Below, piece after piece: positions 43,836 to 55,505 of a stretch of DNA of 64,000 nucleotides (the first letter of the stretch is position 1; each line of letters opens with the position of its first letter). This DNA comes from Dastarcus helophoroides. Lineage: Eukaryota; Arthropoda; Insecta; Coleoptera; Bothrideridae. The position numbers and the translations under genes were made by a program. The stretch is from the NCBI GenBank assembly GCA_028583605.1, contig CM053327.1:35857626-35921625 (forward strand). The letters run 5' to 3'. The notes under the pieces were generated by a model. It had not been told where the DNA came from. It searched no databases and was given only the letters and a program-made list of their open reading frames with translations.

Positions 43836-45426
43836 ATCCCGCCTAACATAGTTTTTCTCTGTTATTTCTGAAAACCCCAAAAAAACTCTTCACTAACCAC
43901 CCAGTTAGTCATACTTTTTAAAAAAGTCAAAATTTGGAGAAATAGATAAATTTTAAAACAAGGTCGAAATTTTTAAAAGTCCGCAATTTTAAAAACAAGT
44001 CAGAATTTCGAAAAATTTCGAAATTTTAATATAAACGGTAAAAATTGAAAAAAAAAATGGAGATGTTCAGAAAAAAGTAGCAAGTTTCAAAAAAAGTCAA
44101 AAAGAAGTGTGACAAAATCGAAATTTGCCAAAAAAGTGGACATTTTTTTTTAATTTAATCAAAAAATGAAATATTGAATAATCTGGATTTTGAAAGAAAT
44201 TTTAAACTTTGAAAAAAGTCGGGAACTAAAAAAAATAATCGAAAATGTGAAAATTGATCAAAATCATCAATAATGTGGAGATTTTCAAAAAAAAAATCGA
44301 AATTTTCGGAAAAATTTTTATTTGTTATTTCAAAATGTTCAAAAGTCGAAATTTTCGAAAAGATCGAACCTTTCAAAATACGATGTCGACACTTTAAGTA
44401 AAAAGTTTGAAAATCATCGAGACTTGAGAAAAAGTCAGAAATCTTAAAAAAAATGTGGAAAAAGTCCTAATTATGAAATAAAATCGTAAAAATATTTCAA
44501 CCTTTTAAAAAGTTTAACAATAAAAAAAGTTTAAAAACTGAAAGTTTTATAAATAGTTGCAGTTTTGGAAGTTTAATTAAAAAAAAAACGAAGTTTTAAA
44601 CAGAAGCAAAAGTTTTTTATTAAATGTCGAATTTTGAAAATGTCAACATTTTAAAAAAAGTCGATAACTTAAAATAACTAAAAATTTGTTTTAAAAAGTT
44701 GGAATTTTGAAAAAAGGGAAATTATGAGAGGCGAACCTCGCTGGTTGAGTAGCTGTATGGTATTGGATTTATAGGATACATCAAATATCAAATAAATTTA
44801 CCGATGTATCAAAACATATCGATATATCTTTTTTAATACATCAATTGAATACAGTATCGATGTTTTAAAAACCTTGTGCCCTAGCTGAAAACCGATCTCA
44901 TGTCTTTTTCAGACCTAAAAAGAGTTAATAAAATTGCAAGCAGTTTTTTACTGATTCACTCTTTACTATAGGAATTAATTATGTTACGTTATTTAACTAA
45001 GATCTAATATTATCTTTTATTTAAAGATAAATATTATCCAATGCAAACGGCTGCTCCAATATGAAAACATAAGCCGACGACAGTTAATAGGTGAAATGAA
45101 ACACGGGAATTCCCTGAATCGTAAACATGAAGAAAATGGAGGACCATCAGGTTTTGTTTAGCCCTTGCAGTTGGCAGCACTTGTGTCACTAGTACAAAAA
45201 ATTTCAACAATGTAAAACAGAAGGAAAGAAGCATTCATTGGGGTGAATGAGACAGATATCAGCGCGATAACTATCACGCATGCGCGGCGTAAAGCGCGAA
45301 GTTCAAATTAACATTAGAATTAGAATACTATTGCACGAGTGTGCGAGGCCCCTGCAAGAGCGAGGCCCCGGGCGGTTGCCCTGCTCGCCACCCCCAAAAG
45401 CCGCCCCTGCCCATATTGGATTAATC

Positions 45427-46050
45427 TGCTGGTCCAGAATATCCAGTGGGAAAGCCTCGATATGGTTATATCGTCAGAAGTCCTACTTAACCAAGTAGGA
45501 CTTCATGACGATGTAACCATATCGTTGCTTTCCCATTGGATACCCTGGACCAGCAGACTTATTTTTCCATCTCGAACTTTGAACAGCTTAATTATCTACG
45601 TGGGACGAGAGATAAGTATTACCAGTTGCTGTGGGTTACATCTATATCTTTCTGAGTTGTTAGTATTCTTTCGTTCATTTGGATTGGTTCCTATATTTCC
45701 CTTAAGAACAACTAAATAAAAACTACCAGGCGAAACTTTTCCAAAGCTCTTCCCCGATAATTTTGTTTTCCATCCAGAAGGTTATTAACCCTAACGGTTT
45801 TTTAGTTTACCTTTTTCGCATCTAATGCTTTGCCCAGTTACTTTGCTGCGCGGAAGTTAGTGAACCAAGTTACCACTAGGGCTACAAAACCCAGCTTGTA
45901 ACATATCCCTTGATCTTGCCTTCCTCGATAGCCGGCGCTTATAGAGAATGTTCATTGCATTCCAGTGAAACTTAAAATTATTTATTCTTTTTAATCTTTG
46001 GCCACATCATTCCCCACCGGCGGATATTGCGGTACAACAATTAAACTGTT
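45427..46050 (+). repeat. 630-bp segment, copy 2 (outside the hAT element)
   Basis: This copy adjoins the right target duplication of the hAT-like element and continues the split tandem unit. It has the same hairpin at 45428-45557 and ends ggatattgcggtacaacaa. Its first bases also match 39650-39780, which lacks the hairpin's second arm, suggesting the hairpin arose after the tandem duplication. Confidence 0.9.
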
Positions 46051-47940
46051 AGAAGATTCTCCTTTACAATCCTGGTAGTGATAACGAAAACGTACAAATT
46101 CTTTAAAATTCGTTTACTAGAACCACCACGAAGAAAAAACTGCTTGTTTTCCCCTAATCAAGTTTATTTTTCCGCAAGCACGCCTTTTCGTGTTTTACGC
46201 TCGTAATATATCAGCTTACATTTGCAAAACAATATTTCCCGAGGTGCGGCCGTAAAAGGGCGGCAGTAAAATAGAAAAATAAGGTTTACGTTGACTCCAT
46301 GCGAAAGCGGCCAAAGCCCTTATTTATTTTTCATAAATGCGCATATTTTTTGCCGCATGTTGACAACCAAAAAGTCACAGGTGGTTGAAATGCCACTGAT
46401 ACGAGACGTTCAAAATGCGAAAACGGCACGTCCTACATTTCGCTTAGCCCGTCGAATATTATACAATAAGACGGGAAATGTGACAGGCTTTTATGAAAAA
46501 AAAAAAAGATTAATAGCAGACGTTTGCTTTGAAACAATAAGTACATGATTACTTATCTATAATTAATTTCATTTTTTGAAGCTTTTGAAACGAAACAGTA
46601 TATTGTGTATCTAGTAGTAAAAGCAAAACATTCCCGAGCGACGATGTAAATTGTGGCCGAGGCGTTAGCCGAAGCTAACATACATCCAAGACCGGGAATG
46701 TGCTTTTACTAAAAGTTACTGCTTTGGACTTTTGAGATGGTTCCTTAGCAATGAACTAAAAGACTGGAATAAGGTTGTTTGTGGTTGTTTTGGGGGTGAA
46801 ATTGAGCTGTGAAAGTAGGCATTCTCGACGGATTTCTGAGGACAATAATTACATTTTGGCTAATTTTGCAAGAAATCAACTTTATTCTAGCGTTTTTGTG
46901 TGTTTCTAAACCAATGCTTTTACCTCAACTTTTTTTAATTATTCACTAAAAAAATATGTAATTCTAGATAGCCATTAATTCTAGATAGCCATATTCATGC
47001 ATAATGGATATTTAATGAGGGATAAATTTAGATTAGCGCTTTATGTCAAAGGTTACTAATGCATTGACAAGATATTTGAACAATTATCTCCAAAAATAGT
47101 ATGTTTCTGTAAACTTTTTTGTAAATAGGGGGTGATTCATTCACATTGGCACAGAATCCCTTTAATATGTTTGTCACCAGTAAAGTTTGATAATGAGGGC
47201 AAATACGCAAATAGGAACGAATTCCATTACGCAACAAAATTGGAAAACTTGCTTTGTATACCCCGAAAGTTAAATAAGATGCAAGAGCCATTAGCTCGGA
47301 CGGCTTTAAAGGGAAAAAGGGGAATTTAATATACACACACACACACACATACATGCGAATGTGGTGTGGAAATGGAAAGATGGTGCGAAGTCACAGGAAT
47401 GAAAAACGCCGCCGGTGACAATAACGAAGTCACGTAGAGAACGTAGTCCTGCTTCTGACACCCTAAGAAGTTGAAATATCTGGCCGATCAAAATTAGAGT
47501 CACGCATTTATATGCAAAAAGAATGTTTAGGGCTTCTCCAGAAGCTCGGTAATTGAAAATTATTTGCCATTCTTGACACATTTACAACCCCAGCTTGCTG
47601 ATTCTCCCAAACAAACAATTTCCAGATACAATTTACGAGATAATTTGTTGATTGTCGTTTTTCTTCTTCTCGTATAGTGAAATGCGTCTTGTGGGAAAGT
47701 TTACCCCTAATTTATGCATTTGTAACAATTTGTGTAGTTTTCATTTAATTAGTTATTAGTTGTCAGTAATCGTAACGCGTATAAAAGCTTTAGATTACGT
47801 TATTCTTCTAAAATGTACTAGAATGAATAGGAACGTTGCGGAAGACTCGCCGACCACAGAATTAAACAACTCAGGACGCAAGTATCCATTTTGTTGTTGA
47901 GAATATCCACTTTTTTACATAATTGACATTTAACCAAAAA
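46051..47940. other. Intronic DNA without gene
   Basis: A mixed-composition stretch with a small MITE at 46616-46710 and an (AC)n run at about 47332-47350. Frames of 65-102 codons here show no motif, codon pattern or splice context that would make them genes. Confidence 0.5.
46616..46710. mobile_element. Small MITE, about 95 bp
   Basis: The ends agtaaaagcaaaacattcccg and cgggaatgtgcttttact are inverted repeats with a 2-bp difference. The inside is another short palindrome, gcgttagc and gctaac. There is no coding. Confidence 0.6.
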
Positions 47941-48249
47941 TTTAACTTTTCTTCGGTTTTTGAACATTCTGTTTTTTTTTTAATTTATGATCGATTGCAA
48001 ATCCCAAACTTTTTAAAAATCATTTTACTTTTTTTGAAAACTCTGACTGACAAAAAGACTCAATCTTTTTAAAAATGTTGACTATAATTTTTCTAAAAAA
48101 TTCCACTTTTAATGAAAAATTTAGATTTCAAATAAAACGACTTTTTAGAAAATTTTGACGTGTTTTTTTTTGTTGTTGAAAATGCCAACCTCTCTGAAAC
48201 TTCGACGTTTAAAAGTTTCCTCTTTTTTAATTTACACTTTTTTTAAAAA

Positions 48250-48850
48250 TTGAAATACAAAAATTGTCCCTTGAAACCAAGAAAGATTGAAAAACTTAAC
48301 AAAGGTTGCTCTAACGCGTTTTGACAGTCAAGCTATCATCTTCAGGGAGATACTGATCTAACTTAACAAAGGTTGCTCTAACGTGTTTTGACAGTCAACT
48401 AGCATCTTCAGGGAGATACTGATCTAACTTAACAAAGGTTGCTCTAACGCGTTTTGACAGTCAAGCTATCATCTTCATGGAGATACTGATCTAAGTGTTA
48501 CCTTCAAGTAAAGTTTCAGTTTTATAGACCATGATGCCATAATTTTGGTGAAACGGACTGGGCCTTGGTTATCTTCAAAAATTGAAATTCAAAAATTGTC
48601 CCCTGAAGCCAAGAAAGATTAAAAAAACACAACAAAGGCTGCTCTAACGCGTTTTAACATCCAAGCTATCATCTTTATAGAGATACTGAGAGTATCTCTC
48701 TGAAGATGACAACTTGGCTGTCGAAATGCGTTAGAGCAACCTTTGTCGTGTTTTTTAATATTTCTTGGTTCCAGGAGACAAGACTTGTATTTCAATTTTT
48801 GAAGATAACCAAGATAAACCAAGATTTGTATTTTAAGCTCTTTATGTTGC
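48250..48850. repeat. Hammerhead-like family 3 cluster
   Basis: The cluster starts with an arm aaaattgaaatacaaaaattg on the plus strand. Three tandem 66-67-bp minus-strand cores follow at 48304-48494, each with ttttgac in place of tttcgac, so GAAA is lost. A further minus copy near 48630-48680 and a plus-strand copy at 48696-48736 (CTCT, CTGAAGA, GAAA, TGCGTT, AGAG) form an inverted pair. Confidence 0.75.
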
Positions 48851-49653
48851 ATATTATCCGGTCTCTACTTATAACTTTGTGTCTGTCTGTAGCTCCTGCC
48901 CATCCTACTTGTGTTATTTAAGTTTAGTCAGGTCAAGAATTTAAATAGCACCCTCTGCAGGCTACTACTCTCTGATGATTTTTCTTGTCATTAATTTATA
49001 GTCAGATCCGGCGCATCCACCATATCATCTCAATGAAAATCCTGCTAAAGGAAGATTAAATCCAATTTTTAAAGATAACCAAGGACCAGTCCGTTTCATA
49101 AAAAAAACACTTCCATTGAAAATGTCTATTTTTTTTCAAAATGTTGGCCTTTTCTCGAAATTTTGTTTATTTTGGGAATTTCCATACTTATTTCAAAATT
49201 TTCACTCTTTCCAATTTTTTTACTTATTTTAAAAATTTTCTTTTTCAAACTTTGGATTTTTTAAAAATTTGATTTTACCTATTTTAAAAAAAATGACTTT
49301 CTAGAGCTTTTTACTTTATTTTTGAAATACTATAGCTGTTTTCTAAATTTCATAGTTTGACTCGAAATCTAGAGTTTTTTGTAGCTTTTGAAAGTTTTTG
49401 TAAACGAAACTTTCGTCTTTTTTCAAAAGACGTGCTTTTTTCTCGAACTGATAACTTTCTAATCTTATTTTCATTATTTTCTAGAGAATTCGAGTTTTAT
49501 GCAAATTATGATTTTTCGAAATTTCGTCATTTGAAAATTTTCATTATATCAGTATTGTGTAAAAATGTTTTCAAATTTTCGACTTTTTACAAGTTCCCAT
49601 TTTTATCAACGTTGCAATTTTTTCTTAAAATTTTGAACCTCTACTGAGAGTAT

Positions 49654-49694
49654 CTCTCTGAAGATGATAGCTTGGCTATCGAAACGCGTTAGAG
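49654..49694 (+). ncRNA. Hammerhead-like motif (family 3), best-preserved copy
   Basis: In order: CTCT (49654-49657), CTGAAGA, one T, GATAGC with loop TTG and GCTATC, GAAA at 49681-49684, CGCGTT, and AGAG. Stem I is four perfect pairs, stem II six, and stem III the ACGCGT palindrome. The only departure from a hammerhead is the single T between the core and stem II. Cleavage would follow the second T of GTT. Confidence 0.55.
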
Positions 49695-50552
49695 CCACCT
49701 TTGTTGTGTTTTTTAATCTTTCTCGGTTTCAGGGAACAAGACTTGTGTGCCAATTTTTAAAGATAACCAAGTCTGTTCCACCAAAAAAATACACTTCCTT
49801 TTAAAATCTCTATTTTTTTCAAAATGTTGGCATTTTTTCGAAATTTTGCTTATTTCGGAAATTTCTATACTTATTTTAAAATTTTCACTTCTTGCAATGT
49901 TTTTACTTATTTTAAAAATTTTCTTCTTCAAAATTTTGATTTCTTTAGAAAAATAATTTTACTTATTTAAAAAAATTTGACTTTTTCTAGAGGTTTTTAC
50001 TTTATTTTTGAAGTACTATAATTATTTTCTAAATTTCATAGTTTGACCAGACATTTAGAGTTTTTTCCAGCTTTTGAAAATTTTTAAAATTTTTGTAAAC
50101 GAAACTTTGGCCTTTTTTCAAAAGGTGTGCTTTTTTCTGGAACTGATAACTTTCTGATCTTATTTTCATTCTTTTCTGAAGAATTCGATTTTTATACGAA
50201 TTATGATTTTTCGAAATTTCGTTATTTGAAAATTTCCATTATATCAGTATTTTGGAAATTGTTTTTCAAATTTTAGCCTTTTTATCGAAATTTTAACATT
50301 CTTATAAATATCAATTTATTAAAAAAATCGACTTTCCAAAATTTCCACTTTTTACAAGTTCCCATTTTTATCAACATTGCAATTTTTTCTTAAAACTTTG
50401 ACTCCAAATTTTCTAGTGTTTCTAAAAATTTTGACTCTGTAAATTTTATAAAATTGACCTTTTTATTTGAAGCGTCTCGTTTTAATTTCAAATTCAAATT
50501 TTTATCAAAGTTTTTATCAGGAATTCGACTTTTTTTTCTATATTTTGGGTAT

Positions 50553-50678
50553 TCGAAATTCGAAATTCGAAATTCGAAATTCGAAATTCGAAATTCGAAA
50601 TTCGAAATTCGAAATTCGAAATTCGAAATTCGAAATTCGAAATTCGAAATTCGAAATTCGAAATTCGAAATTCGAAAA
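50553..50678. repeat. Heptamer satellite (GAAATTC)n
   Basis: About 18 perfect copies of gaaattc. Because the unit is seven bases and lacks stop codons in most frames, both strands remain open here, producing false frames of 80-100 codons. Confidence 0.97.
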
Positions 50679-52404
50679 TGTACTTGCTGCAATTATTGAC
50701 TTAAGCTATTCTATTTTTTTCTCATTTTTAATTTTTGTACGTTATTAGCTTTCTATTTGTCAATTTCGGCTTTTTTCTAAAAAGCCCAACTCTTTCAGAA
50801 TTTCAACGTTTTCCAAATTTCAACTTTTTTTCACCGCTTTCACTTTTTGACATTTTCGGCATTTAAAATATCTACTTTTGTTTTTAAAATTTTTACTTCT
50901 ATCAAAATTTCTACTATTTTCTGGTTTTTCTAAACATTTTGATTTCAAATTTTCGCCCTTTTATTGAAATTTGAACATTTTTTGTAAATATCGATTTATT
51001 AAAAAATTGCCTTTCCAAAATTTTCACTATTTACAAGTTTTCATTTTTATCAACATTCCATTTTTTTCTTAAAACTTTGACTCCAAATTTTCTAGTGTTT
51101 CTAAAATTTTGACTTTTTAAATTTTATAAAATTCACATTTTTATTTGAAACGTTTTGTTTTATTTTCAAATCCAAATTTTGATCATAATTTGGCTTTCAA
51201 AATTTCGAGTTTTTTGAAAATTTACTCATAGGAATTCGACTTTTTTTTTCTCTATTTTGGGTTTTGGAAACTCGAAATTCGAAAATGTACTTTTTGCAAT
51301 TATTGACTTAAACTATTCTATTTTTGTTCATTTTTTTCTTTTTGTACATTATTAGCTTTCTATTTGACAATTTCGGCTTTTTTCTAAAAAGCCCAACTCT
51401 TTCAGATTTCAACGTTTCCCAAATTTCAACTTTTTTTTACCGTTTTTACTTTTTGACATTTTCGGCATTTGAAAATCTACTTTTGTTTTTAAAATTTTCA
51501 CTTCTATCAAAATTTCTACTGTTTTCTGTTTTTTCTAAAAATTTTTATTTCAAATTTTTGCCTTTTTATCGAAATTTAAACATTTGTATAAATATCTATA
51601 TATAAAAAAAATCGACCTTCCAAAATTTTCACTTTTTTTATCAACATTCCAATTTTTTCTTAAAACTTTGACTTTGTAAATTTTATAAAATTCACATTTC
51701 TATTTCGAACGTTTCGTTTTATTTTCAAATTTAAATTTTTATCAAAATTTGGTTTTCAAAATTTCGAGTTTTTTGAAAATTTACTGAGAAGAATTCGACT
51801 TTTTTTTTCTCTTTTGGGTTTTGGAAACTCGAAATTCGAAAATGTACTTTTTGCAATTATTGACTTAAACTATTCTATTTTTTTTTTCAATTTTTCCTTT
51901 TTGTACACTATTAGCTTTCTATTTGACAATTTCGGCTTTTTTCTAAAAAGTCAAACTCTTTCAGAATTTCAACGTTTCCCAAATTTCAACTTTTTTTTAC
52001 CGTTTTTACTTTTTGACATTTTCGGCATTTAAAAATCTACTTTTGTTTTTAAAATTTTCACTTCTATCAAAATTTCTACTGTTTTCTGTTTTTTCTAAAA
52101 ATTTTTATTTCAAATTTTTGCCTTTTTATCGAAATTTAAACATTTGTATAAATATCTATATATTAAAAAATCGACCTTCCAAAATTTTCACTTTTTTTAT
52201 CAACATTCCAATTTTTTCTTAAAACTTTGACTCCAAATTTTCTAGTGTTTCTCAAAATTTTGATTTAGTAAATTTTATAAAATTGACATTTCTCTTTTGA
52301 ACGTTTTATTTTCAAATTTAAATTTTTATCAAAATTTGGCTTTCAAAATTTCAAGTTTTTTGAAAATTTACTCAGACGAATTCCACTTTTGTTTGTATAT
52401 TTTG

Positions 52405-52500
52405 GGTATTCGAAATTTGAAATTCGAAACTCGAAATTCTAAATTCGAAATTCGAAACTCGAAATTCAAAATTCGAAATTCAAAATTCGAATTTCGAAAA
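52405..52500. repeat. Degenerate (GAAATTC)n
   Basis: This is the same heptamer tract as at 50553 in a later tandem unit, with many single-base changes (gaaactc, gaaattct, caaaattc). Confidence 0.9.
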
Positions 52501-53074
52501 TGTACTTTTTGCAATGATTGACTTAAAAAATTCTATTTCTTTTATTCTTACTTTTTGTAGAGTATTAGCTGTTTTTTTTTGGAAATTTCGCCTTTTTTCT
52601 AAGTAGTCCAACTCTTTCAGAATTTCAACGTTTTCCAAATTTCAACTTTTTTTAAAAATGTTAACTTTTTTACATTTTTGGCACTTGAAAATATTTAATT
52701 TTTTTTTAATTTTCACTTCTATCAAAATTTCTACTGTTTTCTATTTTTTCTAAAAATTTTGATTTCAAATTTTCGCCTTTTTGTCGAAATTTTAACATTT
52801 TTATAAATATCAATTTAATAAAAAAATCGACTTTCCAAAATTTTCACTTTTTACAAGTTCCCATTTTTATCAACATTGAAATTTTTTCTTAAAACTTTGA
52901 CTCCAAATTTTTTGGTGTTTCTCAAAATTTTGACTTTGTAAATTTCATAAAATTGACATTTCTATTTCGAACGTTTAGTTTTATTTTCAAAGTTAAATTT
53001 TTATCAAAATTTGGCTTTCAAAATTTCAAGTTTTTTTAAATTTTACTCAGAGGAATTCGACTTTTTTTTGTATA

Positions 53075-53482
53075 TTTTGGGTATTTGAAATTCGAAATTC
53101 AAAATTCGAAACGCGAAATTCAAAACTCGAAATTCGAAATTCGAAATTCGAAATTCGAACTTCGAAATTCGGAATTCGAAATTCGAAACTCAAAATTCTA
53201 AATTCGAAATTCTAATTTCGAAATTTTAAATTCGAAACTCGAAATTCTAATTTCGAAATTTTAAATTCGAAACTCGAAATTCTAATTTCGAAATTTTAAA
53301 TTCGAAACTCGAAATTCGAAATTCCAAATTCGCACTTCGAAATTGGGAATTCGAAATTCGAAACTCGAAATTTTAAATTCGAAAATCTAAATTCGAAACT
53401 CGAAATTCGAAATTCCAAATTCGAAATTCCAAATTCCAAATTCGAAAGTCGAAATTCGAAATTCCAAATTCGAAATTCGAAA
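53075..53482. repeat. Long degenerate (GAAATTC)n, about 400 bp
   Basis: The heptamer is expanded and mutated. A local higher-order unit of about 42 bp (gaaattctaatttcgaaatt...aaattcgaaactc) is repeated near 53210-53300. Confidence 0.92.
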
Positions 53483-53780
53483 ATGTACTTCTTGCAATAA
53501 TTGACTTAAAAAATTCTATTTCTTTTATTCTTACTTTTTGTGCTAGTATTAGCTGTTTTTTTTGGAAATTTCGGTTTTTTTCTTAAAAGTCCAACTCTTT
53601 GAAATTTTAACGTTTCCCAAATTTTAACTTTTTTTAAAATTTTAACTTTTTGACATTTTTGGCATTTTAAAATATCTAATTTTGTTTTTAAAATTTTCAC
53701 TTCTACCAAATTTCTACTCTTTTTCAAAATTTCGACTAATTTTAAAAATTGCGATTTTTTTATCAAAATTCGGAAGTATG

Positions 53781-55150
53781 AATTAGGGCTTCCACTTCAA
53801 AAGGTATTAATTTTTTGAAAATTTCAAATATTGATATTGTTCTTTAAATTGTGGCTTAAACTCACAGAAATTAAAAATTAAATATTTAAATGAAGAGTGA
53901 TGATATGGTTGATATTGGACCCAAAATAAAAATGTTCAAATTCTATGCTTTAAGCTCCTGTTTCGAAATTTTCATTTTTAATGGACAATTTTCCATTTTT
54001 ATTGGAAATTTTTGAGACCCAATTTGAAAATATTTAATTTTTCTTTAGGTCATAGAAACGTTAAATAAAATGAATAATGTTAATGCTGCGTACCCATAAG
54101 AGTTTACTGTGACGAATAAATTATGAAAAATTCTAGAAAAAAAAATCAAGAAAAAGTCCCAATTCCTATTTTAAAGTAGATATTTTAGGTTTAAATATTT
54201 TTTTAATATTCACTAAAAATTTGTAGAGAATCAATGTCAATCAATTTCGATATTGAGAAAAATTGTAACTAAAATTGGCTTTGAGAAACAGTCCAGTTTC
54301 TGTTTGGAGCTGAAGTTCGGCAAAAAAATTAAACATCTGTGTTGGAGAAACATAAAAAGAAGATGATATTTTACCCTTAATTAAAGAAAAAATCTGGAAA
54401 AATACCATACGATTTTTAAAGTCGAAATCGTTAGAAAAAAAATGTAGCCTAAGCATCAAGAATTGGAAGGTTAAATTGGAAATTATTGAAAAATTTTACC
54501 ATTTCCTGTTTTTAAGCTATAATAGAACATTCTACATGTTTTAATTGAAGTTTTCGACTTTGAAGTTTAATATAGCAAGATTTTGACTAAAATTTTGAGA
54601 AAAAAAGTCTTTATTTTAACAGTGACATTTTAAGTCCTTGGTTAACTTTAAAAATTGAAATACAAATCTTGTCCCCTGAAACAAAGAAAGATTAAAAACA
54701 CAACAAAGGTTGCTCTAACGCGTTTCGACAGCCAAACTATCATCTTCAGACAGATACTCTTGTTTTCAGGGGGCAAGATTTGTATTTTAATTTTTGAAGA
54801 TAATCAAGGATCAGGGTTCCACCAAAAATTGTTTTTAGAAAAACGTAACTAATTGTACTCGTAAAAGCTTCAGAAGGTGCGGAAATTTTAAAAGAAACTC
54901 AGCCTGGAAAAAAAGTCCAGTTTTAAGATTGATTAAACTCGAGATCCTAAGGCAAAATTTTGGGATTAAAGTCGACATTTTGGGGAAAGAAAATTAAAAA
55001 TCTTACAAAGAAAGGCAAAATTTTGACTTTCAACCTAAAAATGTGGTCGAAATTTTTAGACGACAAACGAAGTTTCAAGATAGTTGAGAAATATTTGGTG
55101 GATCACGAAGAAGAAGAAGCATAAAAATTACCGGAAAATGACAGAAGAGT
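53781..55150. other. Purine-type low-complexity DNA
   Basis: The strand composition flips near 53800, and the plus strand becomes A/G-rich. It contains the family 3 copy at 54650-54830. No gene was seen. Confidence 0.6.
54650..54830 (-). repeat. Hammerhead-like family 3, palindromic copy
   Basis: The arms aaaattgaaatacaaatc and gatttgtattttaattttt flank the minus-strand core at 54713-54753 (CTGT, CTGAAGA, stem-loop, GAAA, CGCGTT, AGAG). Stem I has one mismatch. This is the clearest example of the full foldback form. Confidence 0.75.
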
Positions 55151-55309
55151 TTCGAAAATGCTGATACAGAAAAACTTTTTAGATTAAGGGCATTTATTGC
55201 CCTGAAGAGGCACAAAACGACGAAAATACTGAGAGATATTTAATTTGTAATTGGAAAAAAAGTAATGATCAAAATCGTCAATAAATGTTTTTCTTTTTTT
55301 TGGTAGAAC

Positions 55310-55505
55310 GGACTGGTCCTTGGTTATCTTCAAAAATTGAAATACAGAACTTGTCTTCTGAAACCAAGAAAGATTAAAAAACACAACAAAGGTTATTCTA
55401 AAGCGTTTCGATAGCCAAGCTGTCATCTTCAGAGAGGTGCTACACCAGCTAAGTTGTGTTTTTTAATCTTTCTTGGTTTCAGGGGACAAGTTCTGTATTT
55501 TCAAT
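55310..55505 (-). repeat. Hammerhead-like family 3, decayed copy
   Basis: The minus-strand core at 55397-55436 keeps CTGAAGA and GAAA, but stem III is CGCTTT and stem I 3' is AGAA. A following ttttttaatctttcttgg arm gives the palindrome. Confidence 0.7.

Larger units (their letters stand above)
39908..45409. mobile_element. Large hAT-like element, 5.5 kb, exact 8-bp TSD
   Basis: CCCATATT is present at both 39900-39907 and 45410-45417. The left end is cagaggtgtcc and the right end is the complement of caggggcggc. Just inside both ends lie gcgaggcc-type, GC-rich matches. A neighbouring repeat at 39634-39655 keeps the unbroken site (ccccatattggattaatc), proving the boundaries. The interior has no transposase. 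The plus strand is pyrimidine-rich TTTCGACTTTT repeat at about 40300-43200 and purine-rich at 43200-44700. A 630-bp segment at 41158-41788 is a near copy of flanking host-side sequence. Confidence 0.9.
47941..53780. repeat. Pyrimidine-type low-complexity block with tandem units
   Basis: The plus strand is degenerate TTTTCAAAATTTTGACTTTTT sequence throughout. Within it, 49094-49620 is repeated at about 49785-50260. From 50680 a landmark (aatgtacttttgcaattattgactt-like) recurs at about 51284, 51840, 52500 and 53483, so units are 560-980 bp. Length differences come mainly from the heptamer tracts. Open frames here occur on both strands because of the repeats. Confidence 0.8.

Noticed and set aside
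47046..47354. 102-codon minus-strand frame
   Set aside because: It has no recognisable domain, runs into an (AC)n repeat and overlaps another frame of similar length on the other strand.
50390..50748. Frames of 80-100 codons with SKFEIRN repeats on both strands
   Set aside because: They are produced by the GAAATTC heptamer; no start context or conservation suggests a protein.
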